A model generated the notes under the pieces. It was given only the letters and a program-made list of their open reading frames with translations. It made no database searches and had not been told where the DNA came from. A stretch of 64,000 nt of DNA from Prostheceraeus crozeri (taxonomy: Eukaryota > Platyhelminthes > Polycladida > Euryleptidae): the NCBI GenBank assembly GCA_907163375.1, contig CAJQUW010000478.1, forward strand, positions 168,852-232,851. The letters run 5' to 3'. Below are positions 11,946 to 23,562 of this stretch, piece after piece. The position numbers and the translations under genes are program-made. Each line of letters opens with the position of its first letter. The stretch's first letter is position 1.

Positions 11946-14759
11946 CATTATTAATAAGGATTCCGTGTCAGCCGACTTAACTAGGTCACCGACTTAGTTA
12001 AGTCGCATTATTAATACCAGCCCAGAATGCCAGTTTTCCGTGTTAGCCCCGTCAAATGAAAGGTTTTGCAGACAAAGATCCTGAGACCGCTGTTTTTTAT
12101 GTATTTTAGTGGGTGGTCTTATAATTTGTAGCAGTTTCTAGAATTGCGAACCTCAGTTGTGAAACTGAACTCGAAACTCAGGCTTAGTCGAAAATAGAAA
12201 ATCTGAAATCGAATATAAGTCTGGAACCTTTTCTTTTTGCTTTGCATAGCCATGGATGACCCTTGTCACTTAGCCTACTATTGTTTCCATTGCCAGCATA
12301 ATATATGCACAGTGGTATGAGACCTTTGTGATGGACGCTTAAGTGCTGCCTTTTGTGCAGTAAAAGCTGGTATAAGTAGTCAATAAGAATTTCATTTTTG
12401 CCAATTGATGAGCCGACAGCAGTCTAATTTTGTGACCGAGAAAGATCAATTTTGATGCGTTGCAACCGGAAAGTTGCATTGAGTTTTTTAATGAACCGGT
12501 TAAATCAATCGTCATTGCAACATTGCATTTCCCAACTTACAGATTGGAGAACGCTTTCTGTCTGTTCTCATAAGGACTGCTTCTATAAGCTATTCAAATT
12601 CTAAAGAATTACATGCATGTACTATTACATGTATAAATGAATGCTGGGATAATTATCATTTAAGAAATTAAAGTTTAGAGTTCGTCGTTTACTTTTCTCA
12701 GGAGTAAATTTCAATTTTCGTATTCTGATGCGAATTTTATGATTCTATTTCAGTTTTTAGGCGTGATCTTCCTCTTCAACAATCCATTCTGCCTCGCATG
12801 CTCATGCCAATAGAAATCCAATTTTTCGCTTTGCTTAAGGTAGTGAGACTAAAAATAGACAACAGGTGATTGTTGATGGTAATTTCCGCTCCTCGGCTAT
12901 GCGCCGATTTGTGTCAATGTTGTTTGGTCTTGTGGCCATAAGCAACAACTGAAATCCCAACACATCAGTTTCAATGACAGCTGGCATAAAGAATAGGTCA
13001 CAAAAGCGCAAGCCATAAGTCGGCTTTGATGTCTGTGGCACACAGGATAAACCATAAGCCGTTACACAAGGCATTTTGCATCTATTTTGACAGTATACAG
13101 TGTTCATGCTCATTTTTTTATCACAGATGGTAGATTTGTATTAGTGTCTTAGTTTCTCATTGTGATATGACTCGTCATTCTCTATATTTGCGTTCTTGAA
13201 TTGGTTGGAAAGATCTACCAACAATATTCTTCTACCTGCCTCTATGTTATGGAAGATCGTGAAACGACTTGCGGGACGATATCTTATAGCTTTTTCTGTG
13301 TGTTTCCGGCCTAAGGAGAAACAAATTTGTGCATTATGTAAAAATTGTAGATTCTTGTCGTAAGGCAGTGTATTGTGTACTATTTTCTCACAATATTAAA
13401 TACAAAATACTTAAAGTGAAATAAATAATGATAATGACCGTGAATATTTAAGAAGTGCACTGACAAAGTGCCGGTGCCTAGCCATTATCAACCACATGAA
13501 CCCACCATCGATGCCGCAGTCATGATGACAATGCCCACGACGCAATGTTGCTTCCACAGAGATAAATTGTTTTGTCTGCTTTGTTCTGGCTCCTCGTGGT
13601 CGTCACCCAGCCAGAACTAGACACAAAAGGGGAAGAAGATCAATTTTCCATTCAACGTAATGCAAAGTCAAGCCAGAAGATTGACACTACATTAAACGTA
13701 CACAGTCAGAAAATTAGATCGCGAGGAGTCGAACGGTGTGATAATATTTTCCATTTGACAAATTTATCACTAAAAATAGTCGAGCTAAAGATACGTACTT
13801 TTCACTTGACAGGCCTGCTTGCGATCTGACCGCTGAGGCACGCTGACACGAGCTACTTATCAATGCGCGCGCTTGTCCAATCACAAGCCAAAGAGAAACG
13901 GATAGCTTATGTCAACTTCTATCGCATGCTACCATTGCTTACAATGGCTGGGATAGGATTATGTCTGCTCTAGACTAACCCACACGAAAATGAATCAATC
14001 TCACTGGTCCTTTGCATGTGCATATTCTGTCTACTCCTCTAGTATTATTGAGTGTTAGATATATATCTATACTCATTCATTTCAGCTGACCGCGTATGCT
14101 CTCCATGCACGTAACATTCATCAACCCTCAAATGTTCACATGTAGTTAATCTCCTCAACGTCATGTATATATTCTATCTGTTGACAGTAGTTGGCAACAG
14201 TTTAGTAAATGTTAGATTGATCAAATTTCTAATATCTGAATTCATTTCTTCCCGAGTGTAACAAGAGAATGAAGAGGTTCTTGCGATGTTACAAACATTT
14301 CTCAATTTTAATCATTCTCGTCTCTTCCATCTGTAGATGATTGCATTTCTTTCAACACAGAGGGGAAGGAAATATCAAATTATTGCAATTATCGATTCCT
14401 TATATTGCATGGCTCATAAACTTGTCACTCATATTTGACTCCATTTGATAAATCTTCAACAGAAACAAAATCGAATGGATCGTCTTCCAGTTCCTTGTTT
14501 TTCCATGTCAATCTCACTGTTCGTCGTCGTAAAATTTTATATTAAGTTTTATGAGAATAGAGTTTGACATTCAGGAAGTGAGACATTACGACCCGAACTG
14601 CGAAACCTAAGCACATGGAATTCAATCATTTCAACTCGAATTACAAACAATTTGATGTCTTAGAGAAAGCATATTATTGTAAATACAAAACGAGGGGTAG
14701 AAATAGTTTAATCGTCTACCTAAACCTTGCATGTTCTGGTGTGAGTTGACTGTCAGATT
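11946..14759. other. Stretch without a recognised gene
   Basis: No protein domain, RNA gene or clear repeat was recognised. Open frames at 12835-13113 (minus, 92 codons, cysteine-rich) and 13572-13829 (plus, 85 codons) have no supporting start context, splice logic or family resemblance. Confidence 0.5.
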
Positions 14760-14858
14760 TGCAATTAGGAAGTTAGTGAAATTTCGACGGGAATTCACTA
14801 AATATCACTTTAAACACTGTAGTTTAACTTGCAAATTTCACTAACTTGCTAATTTTAG
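14759..14858. repeat. Short inverted repeat
   Basis: AATTAGGAAGTTAGTGAAATTT at about 14764-14785 is matched in inverted orientation by AAATTTCACTAACTTGCTAATT at about 14835-14856 (about 22 bp, one mismatch), with a loop of about 50 bp. It sits just left of the next foldback and may belong to the same element. Confidence 0.6.
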
Positions 14859-14875
14859 AACGAAGAAATTTATAA

Positions 14876-15215
14876 GTTGTATTGATCAATACTGGCCACG
14901 CTGCCTCTTTTAGTGCGAACGGCAGAAAGAATGAACACTCTTAAGCGGCATTGAACATCATTTACATCTAAAACCTGAGATTTACAGGAAGTCAAGAATG
15001 ACAATGAAATAAATTAACAATACGAAGTTCTACAAAGTTCAGTGAAATAGTAAGAATTAAAAATCGTGACAAAAGATGCGCCCACGTTCCTCAAAACCAG
15101 CAGCATCAGCTATTACGAGGCATCACCAAACATGTTCTTTTGGTCCCATGAATGTTCATTCTTTCTGCCATTCACACTAAAAGAGGCAGCGTGGCCAGTG
15201 TAGATCAATACAACT
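14876..15215. repeat. Foldback (MITE-like) repeat with 63-bp arms
   Basis: Arms 14876-14938 and 15153-15215 are inverted copies differing at a few positions; both contain TGGCCACGCTGCCTCTTTTA or its complement and an AGAAAGAATGAACA block. The roughly 214-bp spacer has no coding capacity. No target duplication was found. Confidence 0.7.
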
Positions 15216-16110
15216 TCGACTTATGAGTTTCTTACTTCTAAAATTTTTATACAAACTGGCGATCACGAAAGGAAAACTTGCTTATTGCAAATCTCAAATT
15301 TACCCGGGCATGGCTGCAACTTTAAATAGGGAGTTGTGTCGATGTTGAGAGATGTGAACTAGGCCTGCTGATGATTCCTGATATTGGATGAAGTGGCAGC
15401 TATTCAGGTCTGTTCTCATTTTTCAACTGAGGTGGCAACTCAATATCTAATTGTTCTGTTTACATTGAGATTAACATGTTTGAAATATAGAGTTCGACAA
15501 AAATGCGCCTTCGGAAACAATCGTTTTATTAAGTTTGCATTTATCATTTTCATCCATCATTATGACAATTATCAAGACTAATAGATTTTTGAGCGAATCT
15601 TGAAATATTATAATTGATTATGAAATAATATACATAACTGTGTTCAGATAATAAAGCAAGGCCGTAGCCTGCCTAGGGCATTTAAACTAAAAGTCGCGAG
15701 CCATGCCAGGGCCGAAATCGGGTCCAAATCTTGACTAATATTAGGTCACCACCCTATTCGCAAAATTCATCAATTCATCAATGAATGTTGAAACAGTGAT
15801 GTGATGTGTGACCGACAGTGATACAACACGCACGCGGTGTCCAAAACCCAAAAGCTGACTGTTTATTCATGGCCTAGATAGATGCAAATCTTCCATTCTA
15901 GGCTTTAGACTCTGCGAATTTCAGTTAATTAATGAAAAGTATCAATATATTAAAAGCCGTGCTATTTATAGGTCTTTAGAAAAATCTCCTAAGATTTCGC
16001 CTGATATAATGAGATATATAATATGTCATATACTATACTTTACTTATATTTTGACCTATTCCATCCTTTACTTTACCTTTACTGTTATATATATACAGTA
16101 TATATAAAGA
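15216..16110. other. Stretch without a recognised gene
   Basis: No gene or family repeat recognised. The frame at 15384-15581 has no resemblance to a known family. TATATA-rich sequence begins near 16010, leading into the Penelope-like cluster. Confidence 0.5.
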
Positions 16111-16259
16111 TAAATTAAAAAAATTCAACGTAGTCTCAAGATAAAATTGTTTATTCACCTTTATTCATCATTTACTTCGTTCACCTGATGAAGTCTTACA
16201 CGAAAATTCGTGAATAAACAATTTTATCTTGAGACTACGTTGAATTTTTTTAATTTATC
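16111..16259. repeat. Inverted 50-bp arms enclosing a hammerhead-like motif
   Basis: The left arm (about 16110-16158) and the right arm (about 16211-16259) are near-perfect reverse complements, sharing TTCAACGTAGTCTCAAGATA and neighbouring sequence. The space between holds the motif at 16180-16214. This resembles the foldback ends of a Penelope-like pseudo-LTR. Confidence 0.8.
16180..16214 (+). ncRNA. Hammerhead-ribozyme-like motif
   Basis: Elements in order: stem I strand UUCAC, core CUGAUGA, a short weak stem II (AGUCUUACAC), core GAAA, a palindromic AAUU that could be a minimal stem III, cleavage-position C, and GUGAA pairing perfectly with UUCAC. Stem II is poor, so activity is uncertain. 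Hammerheads with minimal stem III are known in Penelope-like pseudo-LTRs. Confidence 0.5.
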
Positions 16260-16289
16260 TTTATTATTAAGTCTCATGGAGATTACTTA

Positions 16290-16291
<2 letters not shown>

Positions 16292-16353
<62 letters not shown>
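16292..16353. repeat. (TA)n microsatellite
   Basis: Uninterrupted TA repeats at the edge of Penelope-like sequence. The long open frame crossing it (poly Ile-Tyr) is an artefact of the repeat. Confidence 0.95.
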
Positions 16354-16359
<6 letters not shown>

Positions 16360-16388
16360 AGAGGAATCAAAAATGGCAAATATTATAC

Positions 16389-17856
16389 GAAAAAGAATCC
16401 AAATAAAATAAGATCAAAACTCCGGATTTATCCCGACCGGTTTCCGTCCCATTTTGGACTTCTCAAGGGATTGAATGACATATATTTCAAAATAATTCAT
16501 AATGATAATGACAGCATTATAGACATAGAAATTAAGTCATACTGGGAAAAACCATGACATCGCACTGCAAATGTTCTAGATAGGTTATATTTATTAGTAA
16601 TGTCAAGTTCCTTTGCTGCTTCTAATCCTTACTAACATCGTGGACATCTCCAACTGCATGCACTCGTTTGTGTGTTTGTTGCTTGAAATTGATTATGTTT
16701 GTTAACATTATTCTTGTTTCTTTTGAAGTTGGCAAAATTTGGTTTCAGATTACTACAAACTTGTTGCTTGAATTCCTATTTCGTTTGTTATGTGTAGTAC
16801 ATGTATATTTCATTTGGCAGTTGTTACAGTTAGCATTTTGACCAGTGAAATATCCCCCATTTAAAAACTGATTTGGATTATTAAAGTTATGAGGCATGGA
16901 TTTATATCTGCTGTTTACCGGCAAAAGATGCTTGTCAGATGAGAAAAAGTTACTCTTGCTTTCCCAAATCATTCGACTATTTGCTTCTTCTCTCTCGCTA
17001 AGCTCTTTCCATGCTCTTATTTGAGATTTCGCTTCTTCTGTGTCGTAGTACTGATTTAAATATTCACCCATTTCCTTGTCAATCTTTTCTACAAATCGCG
17101 TTTTTATCTCTGCTGTAAGTCTTAATCGTTTAATCTCGTGTTCACTTTCCTTAATAGATTATTCTCTCTTAAGCTCCTTTTCTTCCTCACTTTGTTGTGG
17201 CATTGGGTTTTTGAACAATTTCCTTGGTATTTTCGGCGTTGCATCATTCAGTGCTGCTTCATAAATATCAGCAATGGCTCGATTTCTGTAAGCCTCGTAA
17301 AATGAAAACTTTCGCTGATTAAGTTTTTTGTTCCAATCAATTTTCTCACGCGATGCTCTAGAAACCTCATTGGATAATTCTGTTAACTCAGTCTTTATCT
17401 CATTTTTAACGTCTATGATTTCGGCACCTTTTTTCTTTCCATTGCCAGTGAAAGGCATGCAAAACACAATTAATTTGAGCAACGGAGGTAGTCAACATAT
17501 CGATCTTCTTATCCAACTTCAAAAGAAACAAGAATAATGTTAACAAACATAATCAATTTCAAGCAACAAACACACAAACGAGTGCATGCAGTTGGAGATG
17601 TCCACGATGTTAGTAAGGATTAGAAGCAGCAAAGGAACTTGACATTACTAATAAATATAAACCTATCTAGAACATTTGCAGTGCGATGTCATGGTTTTCC
17701 CAGTATGACTTAATTTCTATGTCTATAATGCTGTCATTATCATTATGAATTATTTTGAAATATATGTCATTCAATCCCTTGAGAAGTCCAAAATGGGACG
17801 GAAACCGGTCGGGATAAATCCGGAGTTTTGATCTTATTTTATTTGGATTCTTTTTC
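16389..17856. repeat. Large inverted repeat around the PLE-A ORF1 copy
   Basis: Arms 16389-16732 and 17513-17856 (344 bp) are near-identical reverse complements centred at 17122.5. Each arm carries an open frame starting KKNPNKIRSKLRIYPDRF that I cannot assign. The spacer holds a minus-strand PLE first ORF. The right arm is followed by a short (TA)n at 17857-17876, the left arm preceded by (TA)n at 16292-16353. Confidence 0.85.
16745..17482 (-). pseudogene. PLE-A first ORF (N-terminal protein of a Penelope-like element)
   Basis: One frame from 17482 to 16745 is broken by a stop at 17159-17161. It encodes a charged, helix-rich protein with a TPKIPRKLF segment, a long Lys/Glu coiled-coil-like stretch and a tail containing CNNCQMKYTC. 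The same layout, including a TPILPRKFRIK segment followed by basic helices, occurs in the PLE-B first ORF at 24387-25631, although the sequences are otherwise distant. I infer a shared ORF1 of unknown role, perhaps RNA binding. It lies in the spacer of an inverted repeat. Confidence 0.55.
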
Positions 17857-18030
17857 ATATATATATATATATATATAAGACAAGATTGGCAAAAAAGTAA
17901 ATCGCAAAATAAATCGTTAAAGTAATGTTCGATTATTTTACATAATTTGTCTCCAGTTCTCTATAAATCAATTTTACTTTTTGATTTGAAAACTTAGATG
18001 CTATTTTTGAGAACCATTTTAATAGAATTC

Positions 18031-18074
18031 TGACCGGCGCTTCGGATGCAAGCATCGTCCATCTTCAGGGTAAG
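18031..18074 (-). ncRNA. Hammerhead-ribozyme-like motif of PLE-A
   Basis: On the minus strand: ACC (stem I), CUGAAGA core, a hairpin with GGA..UCC ends enclosing a GAUGC/GCAUC pairing, GAA core, palindromic GCGC, C, and GGU pairing with ACC. The order matches a hammerhead with minimal stem III; the base next to the CUGAAGA core and the G after GAA deviate from the textbook core. Confidence 0.5.
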
Positions 18075-18215
18075 CAACTTGTGTGGATTAATTTACAGAT
18101 CATTCTTATAAAAGTTGAATTTCAAAATAACATGAAAAAAGCTATGTGATATGCATGAATAAAGTCAGCAAAAGAAGTCATGGTGAAGTAAGTGAGTAAG
18201 CATACTGTAGATAAG

Positions 18216-19860
18216 TCATAGTAAAACCAAATGTCTTGTTAATCCTTGATCTTGTTTGTTTAGTGTTGGTTGATATTTCTTGATTAGTAAGGCCTCTGCA
18301 ATTTCTAGATCTTGTTGGGTGTGATATCTGGCCAAGATTTTAGTGTCTTTAAGAATGGCTTGGTATCCAATTTTGATTTCTGTGTGGGTTTGCATGTGTT
18401 GTTTGATGGCACCATTTGATACATGTTGTTTGCAGCGCTGAGTAAGTGCATTTGCTGTAAAACCGATGTATTGTGCAACGCCGTTACATGCGTTGTGTGG
18501 GCATGTGTATCGGTAGACAACATGGTGTGACTCATCGCTTGCAGTCAACAATTTTGGTTTCAGTTCATCCTTCTATTTTCTCATTTTGTAAAAGCATCGG
18601 ATGCTTACTCGCAATCTCTGGTCGATCGGTTGAATATTTTTGTTTATAATTGCTTTTAGTCTCTCTTCTTCAGTTTTAGCATTTGTTCCCCATTGTCCTT
18701 GAAAATTAAATTGAACTGTTAATGAAGATTCTTCACTTTCCGTACTGAACTTTCGCTTGAGACATTTTTGCACAATATTATCGATCAGCGCTTGAGGATA
18801 ATTATTGTTAATCAAAATTTGAGTGAAGTGTTGTACTTCTCGTGAAAAGAGCTCCCAATTAGACGAGATATTATATGAACGAATCAGGTACGATCGAACA
18901 ACTGATTTTTTATACGTGCCTGGTCCAAAGCTGTCGTAATCGAGGCAAAGTCCGGCGCAAGTTGATTTTCTGTAGACTGAAGTTTGAAATTTTGTACCAT
19001 TTCTCATGACTGAAACATCAAGGAAGGATAGCGTATCGTCTTTTTCTGTCTCGTAAGTGAAATTGAGGCAGGAATTTGATTTGAAACTATCAATAATTTC
19101 TTAAATATTGCAGTTCTTATCATGGAGGATAAAAGAGTCATCTACGTAACGACGGTAAAATATAACACCATTTCCAAGTTCTGGAACAACTTTGTTCTCC
19201 ACGTAGCTCATATAAAAGTCTGCATATAATGGACCCAAGGGGCTACCCATTGATATACCATCGATCTGTTTGTAAATTTCTTTCTTTCACTGGAATGGAG
19301 TAGCTGTTGTACATAAGAACAGTAGGGATCTCAAAATATTTGCAGGTAAACCAATTGGCGGTAAGGTTGAATGATTGTAAACTCGATCTAGTATAATGTC
19401 AGTTGTTTCCTCAACTGGTACATTCGTAAATAGGCTTTCTACATCAATGGACGTCATTTCTGTCTCTTGATTTGTATCCATGTCCTTCATTTAAGCAACA
19501 AAGTCAAAAGATGAGGGACAAATGTAGTTTGATGGTAAATAGACTTTCAGTGCACCTAGCTAGTGAGACCCTAGCAATTTCATGCGTTACAGTTTTACAT
19601 AAGGAAATAATTGGCCTCAATGGAGGATCCGTAGAACTTTTATGAATTTTCGGTAGTCCAAAAATGTAACCAGGTCAGTAATAACCGATACAATGGCATT
19701 AATTTTCTGATTGTATGCATCAGCATCCAGGATTACAAAATTTCCACCTTTATCAGCTTTTTTCACGACAATGTTCGGATTGGTATTCAACGATTTAATG
19801 GCTTTTTTATCTTCTTTTGAGAGTGGATCACGGGATCGGTTCTATCGGATACTTCGAAAT
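18216..19860 (-). pseudogene. PLE-A reverse transcriptase plus GIY-YIG endonuclease
   Basis: Read from 19860 down, the RT shows KKADKGGNFVIL, a PIGLP-type central region, motif A VESLFTNVP at about 19430, motif B SMGSPLGPLYADF near 19240, motif C YRRYVDDSF near 19150 and a thumb region (19007-18573). The endonuclease (18551-18216) has VVYRYTCPHNAC, a spacer, AQYIGFTANALTQRC and a distal Glu, the GIY-YIG arrangement with the Cys pair used by Penelope-like elements. Several stops and frame changes (about 19100, 19280, 19500) break it. The RT copies the element RNA and the endonuclease would nick target DNA. Confidence 0.8.
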
Positions 19861-21103
19861 TTGTCAAAATCAGAGAAGATACTACACCAGGAATCAAAAA
19901 AGAAATCAATTCAATAATCAAAAGAAATTCCTATGCTGCAAAACTGTATGGAATAAACAAACGTGTAGGTTATTACTGACCTGGTTACATTTTTGGACTA
20001 CCGAAAATTCATAAAAGTTCTACGGATCCTCCATTGAGGCCAATTATTTCCTTATGTAAAACTGTAACGCATGAAATTGCTAGGGTCTCACTAGCTAGGT
20101 GCACTGAAAGTCTATTTACCATCAAACTACATTTGTCCCTCATCTTTTGACTTTGTTGCTTAAATGAAGGACATGGATACAAATCAAGAGACAGAAATGA
20201 CGTCCATTGATGTAGAAAGCCTATTTACGAATGTACCAGTTGAGGAAACAACTGACATTATACTAGATCGAGTTTACAATCATTCAACCTTACCGCCAAT
20301 TGGTTTACCTGCAAATATTTTGAGATCCCTACTGTTCTTATGTACAACAGCTACTCCATTCCAGTGAAAGAAAGAAATTTACAAACAGATCGATGGTATA
20401 TCAATGGGTAGCCCCTTGGGTCCATTATATGCAGACTTTTATATGAGCTACGTGGAGAACAAAGTTGTTCCAGAACTTGGAAATGGTGTTATATTTTACC
20501 GTCGTTACGTAGATGACTCTTTTATCCTCCATGATAAGAACTGCAATATTTAAGAAATTATTGATAGTTTCAAATCAAATTCCTGCCTCAATTTCACTTA
20601 CGAGACAGAAAAAGACGATACGCTATCCTTCCTTGATGTTTCAGTCATGAGAAATGGTACGAAATTTCAAACTTCAGTCTACAGAAAATCAACTTGCGCC
20701 GGACTTTGCCTCGATTACGACAGCTTTGGACCAGGCACGTATAAAAAATCAGTTGTTCGATCGTACCTGATTCGTTCATATAATATCTCGTCTAATTGGG
20801 AGCTCTTTTCACGAGAAGTACAACACTTCACTCAAATTTTGATTAACAATAATTATCCTCAAGCGCTGATCGATAATATTGTGCAAAAATGTCTCAAGCG
20901 AAAGTTCAGTACGGAAAGTGAAGAATCTTCATTAACAGTTCAATTTAATTTTCAAGGACAATGGGGAACAAATGCTAAAACTGAAGAAGAGAGACTAAAA
21001 GCAATCATAAACAAAAATATTCAACCGATCGACCAGAGATTGCGAGTAAGCATCCGATGCTTTTACAAAATGAGAAAATAGAAGGATGAACTGAAACCAA
21101 AAT
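18551..21103. repeat. PLE-A palindrome: two head-to-head copies
   Basis: Arms 18551-19686 and 19968-21103 (1136 bp) are almost exact reverse complements centred at 19827; the translated thumb regions on both sides are identical. The 281-bp spacer continues the RT of the left copy only. Beyond the arms homology resumes (17875-18075 against 21104-21287), but the left copy has about 475 bp encoding the endonuclease that the right copy lacks. Confidence 0.9.
19968..21081 (+). pseudogene. PLE-A reverse transcriptase, inverted copy without endonuclease
   Basis: 5'-truncated RT with the same motifs as the left copy: VESLFTNVP (about 20210-20240), SMGSPLGPLYADF (about 20404), YRRYVDDSF (about 20499), then the intact 144-codon thumb frame 20647-21081. 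Stops at about 20365 and 20551 are shared with the left copy. Sequence jumps from the RT end directly to the hammerhead-like motif, so the GIY-YIG domain is deleted. Confidence 0.8.
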
Positions 21104-21105
21104 TG

Positions 21106-21148
21106 TTACCCTGAAGATGGATGTTGTCTGTATCCGAAGCGCCGGTCA
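21106..21148 (+). ncRNA. Hammerhead-ribozyme-like motif of PLE-A, right copy
   Basis: Same order as the left copy: ACC, CUGAAGA, a GGAU..AUCC hairpin, GAA, GCGC, C, GGU. The loop differs from the left copy while the stem-closing bases are kept, which is compatible with structural constraint. Confidence 0.5.
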
Positions 21149-21423
21149 GAATTCTATTAAAATGGTTCTCAAAAATAGCATCTAAGTTTTCAAATCAAAA
21201 AGTAAAATTGATTTATCGAGAACTGGAGACAAATTATGCAAAATAGTCGAACATTGATTGCGATTTACTTTTTTGCCAATCTTGTCTTACAAATAATTTG
21301 CTGCCAAATTTTGCCAATATATATATATATAATAAACAATCAAAATAGTAACACAGTGTTTGGTAATAATATAAAAGAAATTGCTTTTGATTTGAAAATC
21401 GAACGACTAAAAAACAATTCTTA

Positions 21424-21466
21424 CTTGCACAAGCGCTTTCTGGATTTATTCCTTCTTCAGGTGCAT
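21424..21466 (-). ncRNA. Hammerhead-ribozyme-like motif of PLE-B, minus copy
   Basis: GCAC (stem I), CUGAAGA, GGA..UCC hairpin, GAAA, GCGCUU, GUGC pairing with GCAC. AGC/GCU could form a minimal stem III. The A residues flanking the hairpin do not pair. Confidence 0.5.
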
Positions 21467-21540
21467 AGAACAGATAAGTGATTATTTATATCATTTACAA
21501 GTAATTTTGAAATTGTCGTCAATAACTATGTGCATGAGTG

Positions 21541-23562
21541 TCATTTAGCATTTAGCTTTGGTTTGTACAAGTCAATGAAATATCTTTCTTTCATTTTTCT
21601 GATGATATCTGTGTTATCATTGCAAAATATCTTGTAGAATGGATATATAGAAAATTTTCCTTGGCCACATTCATCGATATGCTGACTTAGGCTGATTTTT
21701 CGATATTCCGGAATGTTTATTTGTTCTTTATGAATTCGGCAGCGTTCCCTCAAGGTATTCCGAGTTTCCCCAATGTAACATTCATTGCATCCATTACATG
21801 TGATGACGTATATGACAATTTTTTGCCGTTGAAGTTGTATGTGTCACCTTCCTTGATGTAGTTACATGTACCACACCTCTTGTCATTGCATTTGGTTACC
21901 ATTATTTTGTCATTAGTATTGTATTGGGATTTGCACAATATGCGTTTCTAACTTGAAGGTTGTCTTTTGCTGATGATAAATTTCTTGTTCTCAAATACAT
22001 GTTTGGTTTGTTGATCAATTTTCAAGGTTGTGTTGATAGAATTTATTGTTGCAGTTACATTTGTGTTTCTAGGGTTATATGTAGAAACAGAAGGTAATGT
22101 AGATACTTTGCTATCGCTTGACTTTGCGTTTAGAAATTCTGCTCGATTCAATTCCTTCGCTTTTTTTCATACCATCCGAAATAAGATCAATGGGGTACTT
22201 TCGATTGATCAAAAATGCTTTCAATTCATGCAAGCGGATTTCTCTTCGGAATTCTTCGTTCACTATAGGACAGATTCTTCTTGCATGATTATAGGGGATG
22301 GCTCGCTTCGTATGACGGGGGTGATTGGAATGGAAGTGGAAGTATTGGTGTGTATCTGTTGGCTTATAGAACATATCTGTGACAATTTTGTTATTTTCTT
22401 TTATAACCATAATATCCAAAAAAGAAATTTGATTGTCATTCATCTCCATTGTGAATTGTATGTTGCTATCTAATTGATTCAAAATTTGTGCAAAAGTTTT
22501 CAATTTTTCATCGTCCAGAGTCCATAGATGAAACAATCATCTAGGTATCGCTTCCAGTTATTTCTAACATAATTCGATGTTTCTTCACCCCACAGCGATT
22601 CAATTTTTTCATACAGTTGTAATTCTAGGAATGCAAGGGTAAGTGTTGCATATGTGGGCGCAACAACTGTGCCCATCGCTGTTCCCTTTATTTGAGTGTA
22701 ATAATGTTCACCGAATGCAAAATTGTTATTCGTCAAAATTAATTCTATACCATGAAGTATAAATTCGCATCTGAAACGTTCATCAATTTTGTCGGAGTGC
22801 TTTGTTATCCAATATTTGATAGCCTGCATTCCCAGCTTATGAGGTATGTTTGTGTAAAGACTCACTATGTCAAATGTTACCAATTTGGTGTTTTCATGAG
22901 CATGATTTGGTAAAAATTTGAGAAACTGTAAGTCTTCTCTTACGTAACTTTCTATAAAGCTGCAAAGTGGTTTCAATATCATATCAAGTAGTCTACTTAG
23001 TCGCTGTGTTGGAGAGTTCGGTCCACCAACAATAGGACGAAATTTCAAATCTGGAGGATTGATGCATCGAATGTAATCGGAGTTTTGCTCATTAATTGAT
23101 TTCTTTATATGCTCAGATTTGTGCACTTTTGGTAATCCATAAAAATTGCTTCCTTTATAATCAAATTTTGTCAAAAAGTCTTTTTCCTTCTTTGTAAGAT
23201 TTTCAGATAAATTTCCACTTACTAATCTTTTGATTCTTTGCATAGATTTCTTGTCTGGATCATCATCAGCCCTTCGGTAAAATTGTGAATCATTTAGCAT
23301 AGTTTCAATCCGCTTTTCATAAAATTCTTCTTCCATAATTACAACGGCTCCTCCTTTGTCAGCTTCTTTGATAATTATTTCATCATTTGATTTCAATTTG
23401 CGTACTGCATTGCTTTCATTGATTGACAAATTTCCCTTTTTATTGCATTTAATCTGGTTTAAATCAATGGACTCCATAGTTTCACATAGGGCATCAAGTA
23501 GCTGATTCCGTCCTTTCGGAGGATTGAAGGTTGATTTATTTTGAACCAAGCAATTTATCAAA
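21541..23562 (-). pseudogene. PLE-B copy 1: reverse transcriptase and GIY-YIG endonuclease
   Basis: From about 23562 down to 22500 the RT frame is open: EADKGGAVVIMEE, NFYGLPKVHKS, FRPIVGGPNSPTQR, motif A TFDIVSLYTNIP, motif B GTAMGTVVAPTYATL and motif C YLDDCF. A frameshift just after motif C leads to the thumb (22536-22111). The endonuclease (21938-21541) has the CGTCNY Cys pair, a YIGET-type segment around 21780 and the distal helix MKERYFIDLYKPKLN; it is frameshifted at about 21750 and carries a stop at 21948. The 5' end is truncated and abuts the inverted arm at about 23560. Confidence 0.8.

Noticed and set aside
12835-13113. Minus-strand cysteine-containing frame as a host gene
   Set aside because: No family resemblance, no start or splice context, and it is isolated.
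16210-16557. 115-codon open frame with poly Ile-Tyr
   Set aside because: It reads through a (TA)n microsatellite and joins unrelated repeat arms.
22030-22473. 147-codon frame opposite the PLE-B reverse transcriptase
   Set aside because: Antisense shadow of the RT thumb; repeated wherever the same arm is repeated (26971-27372).
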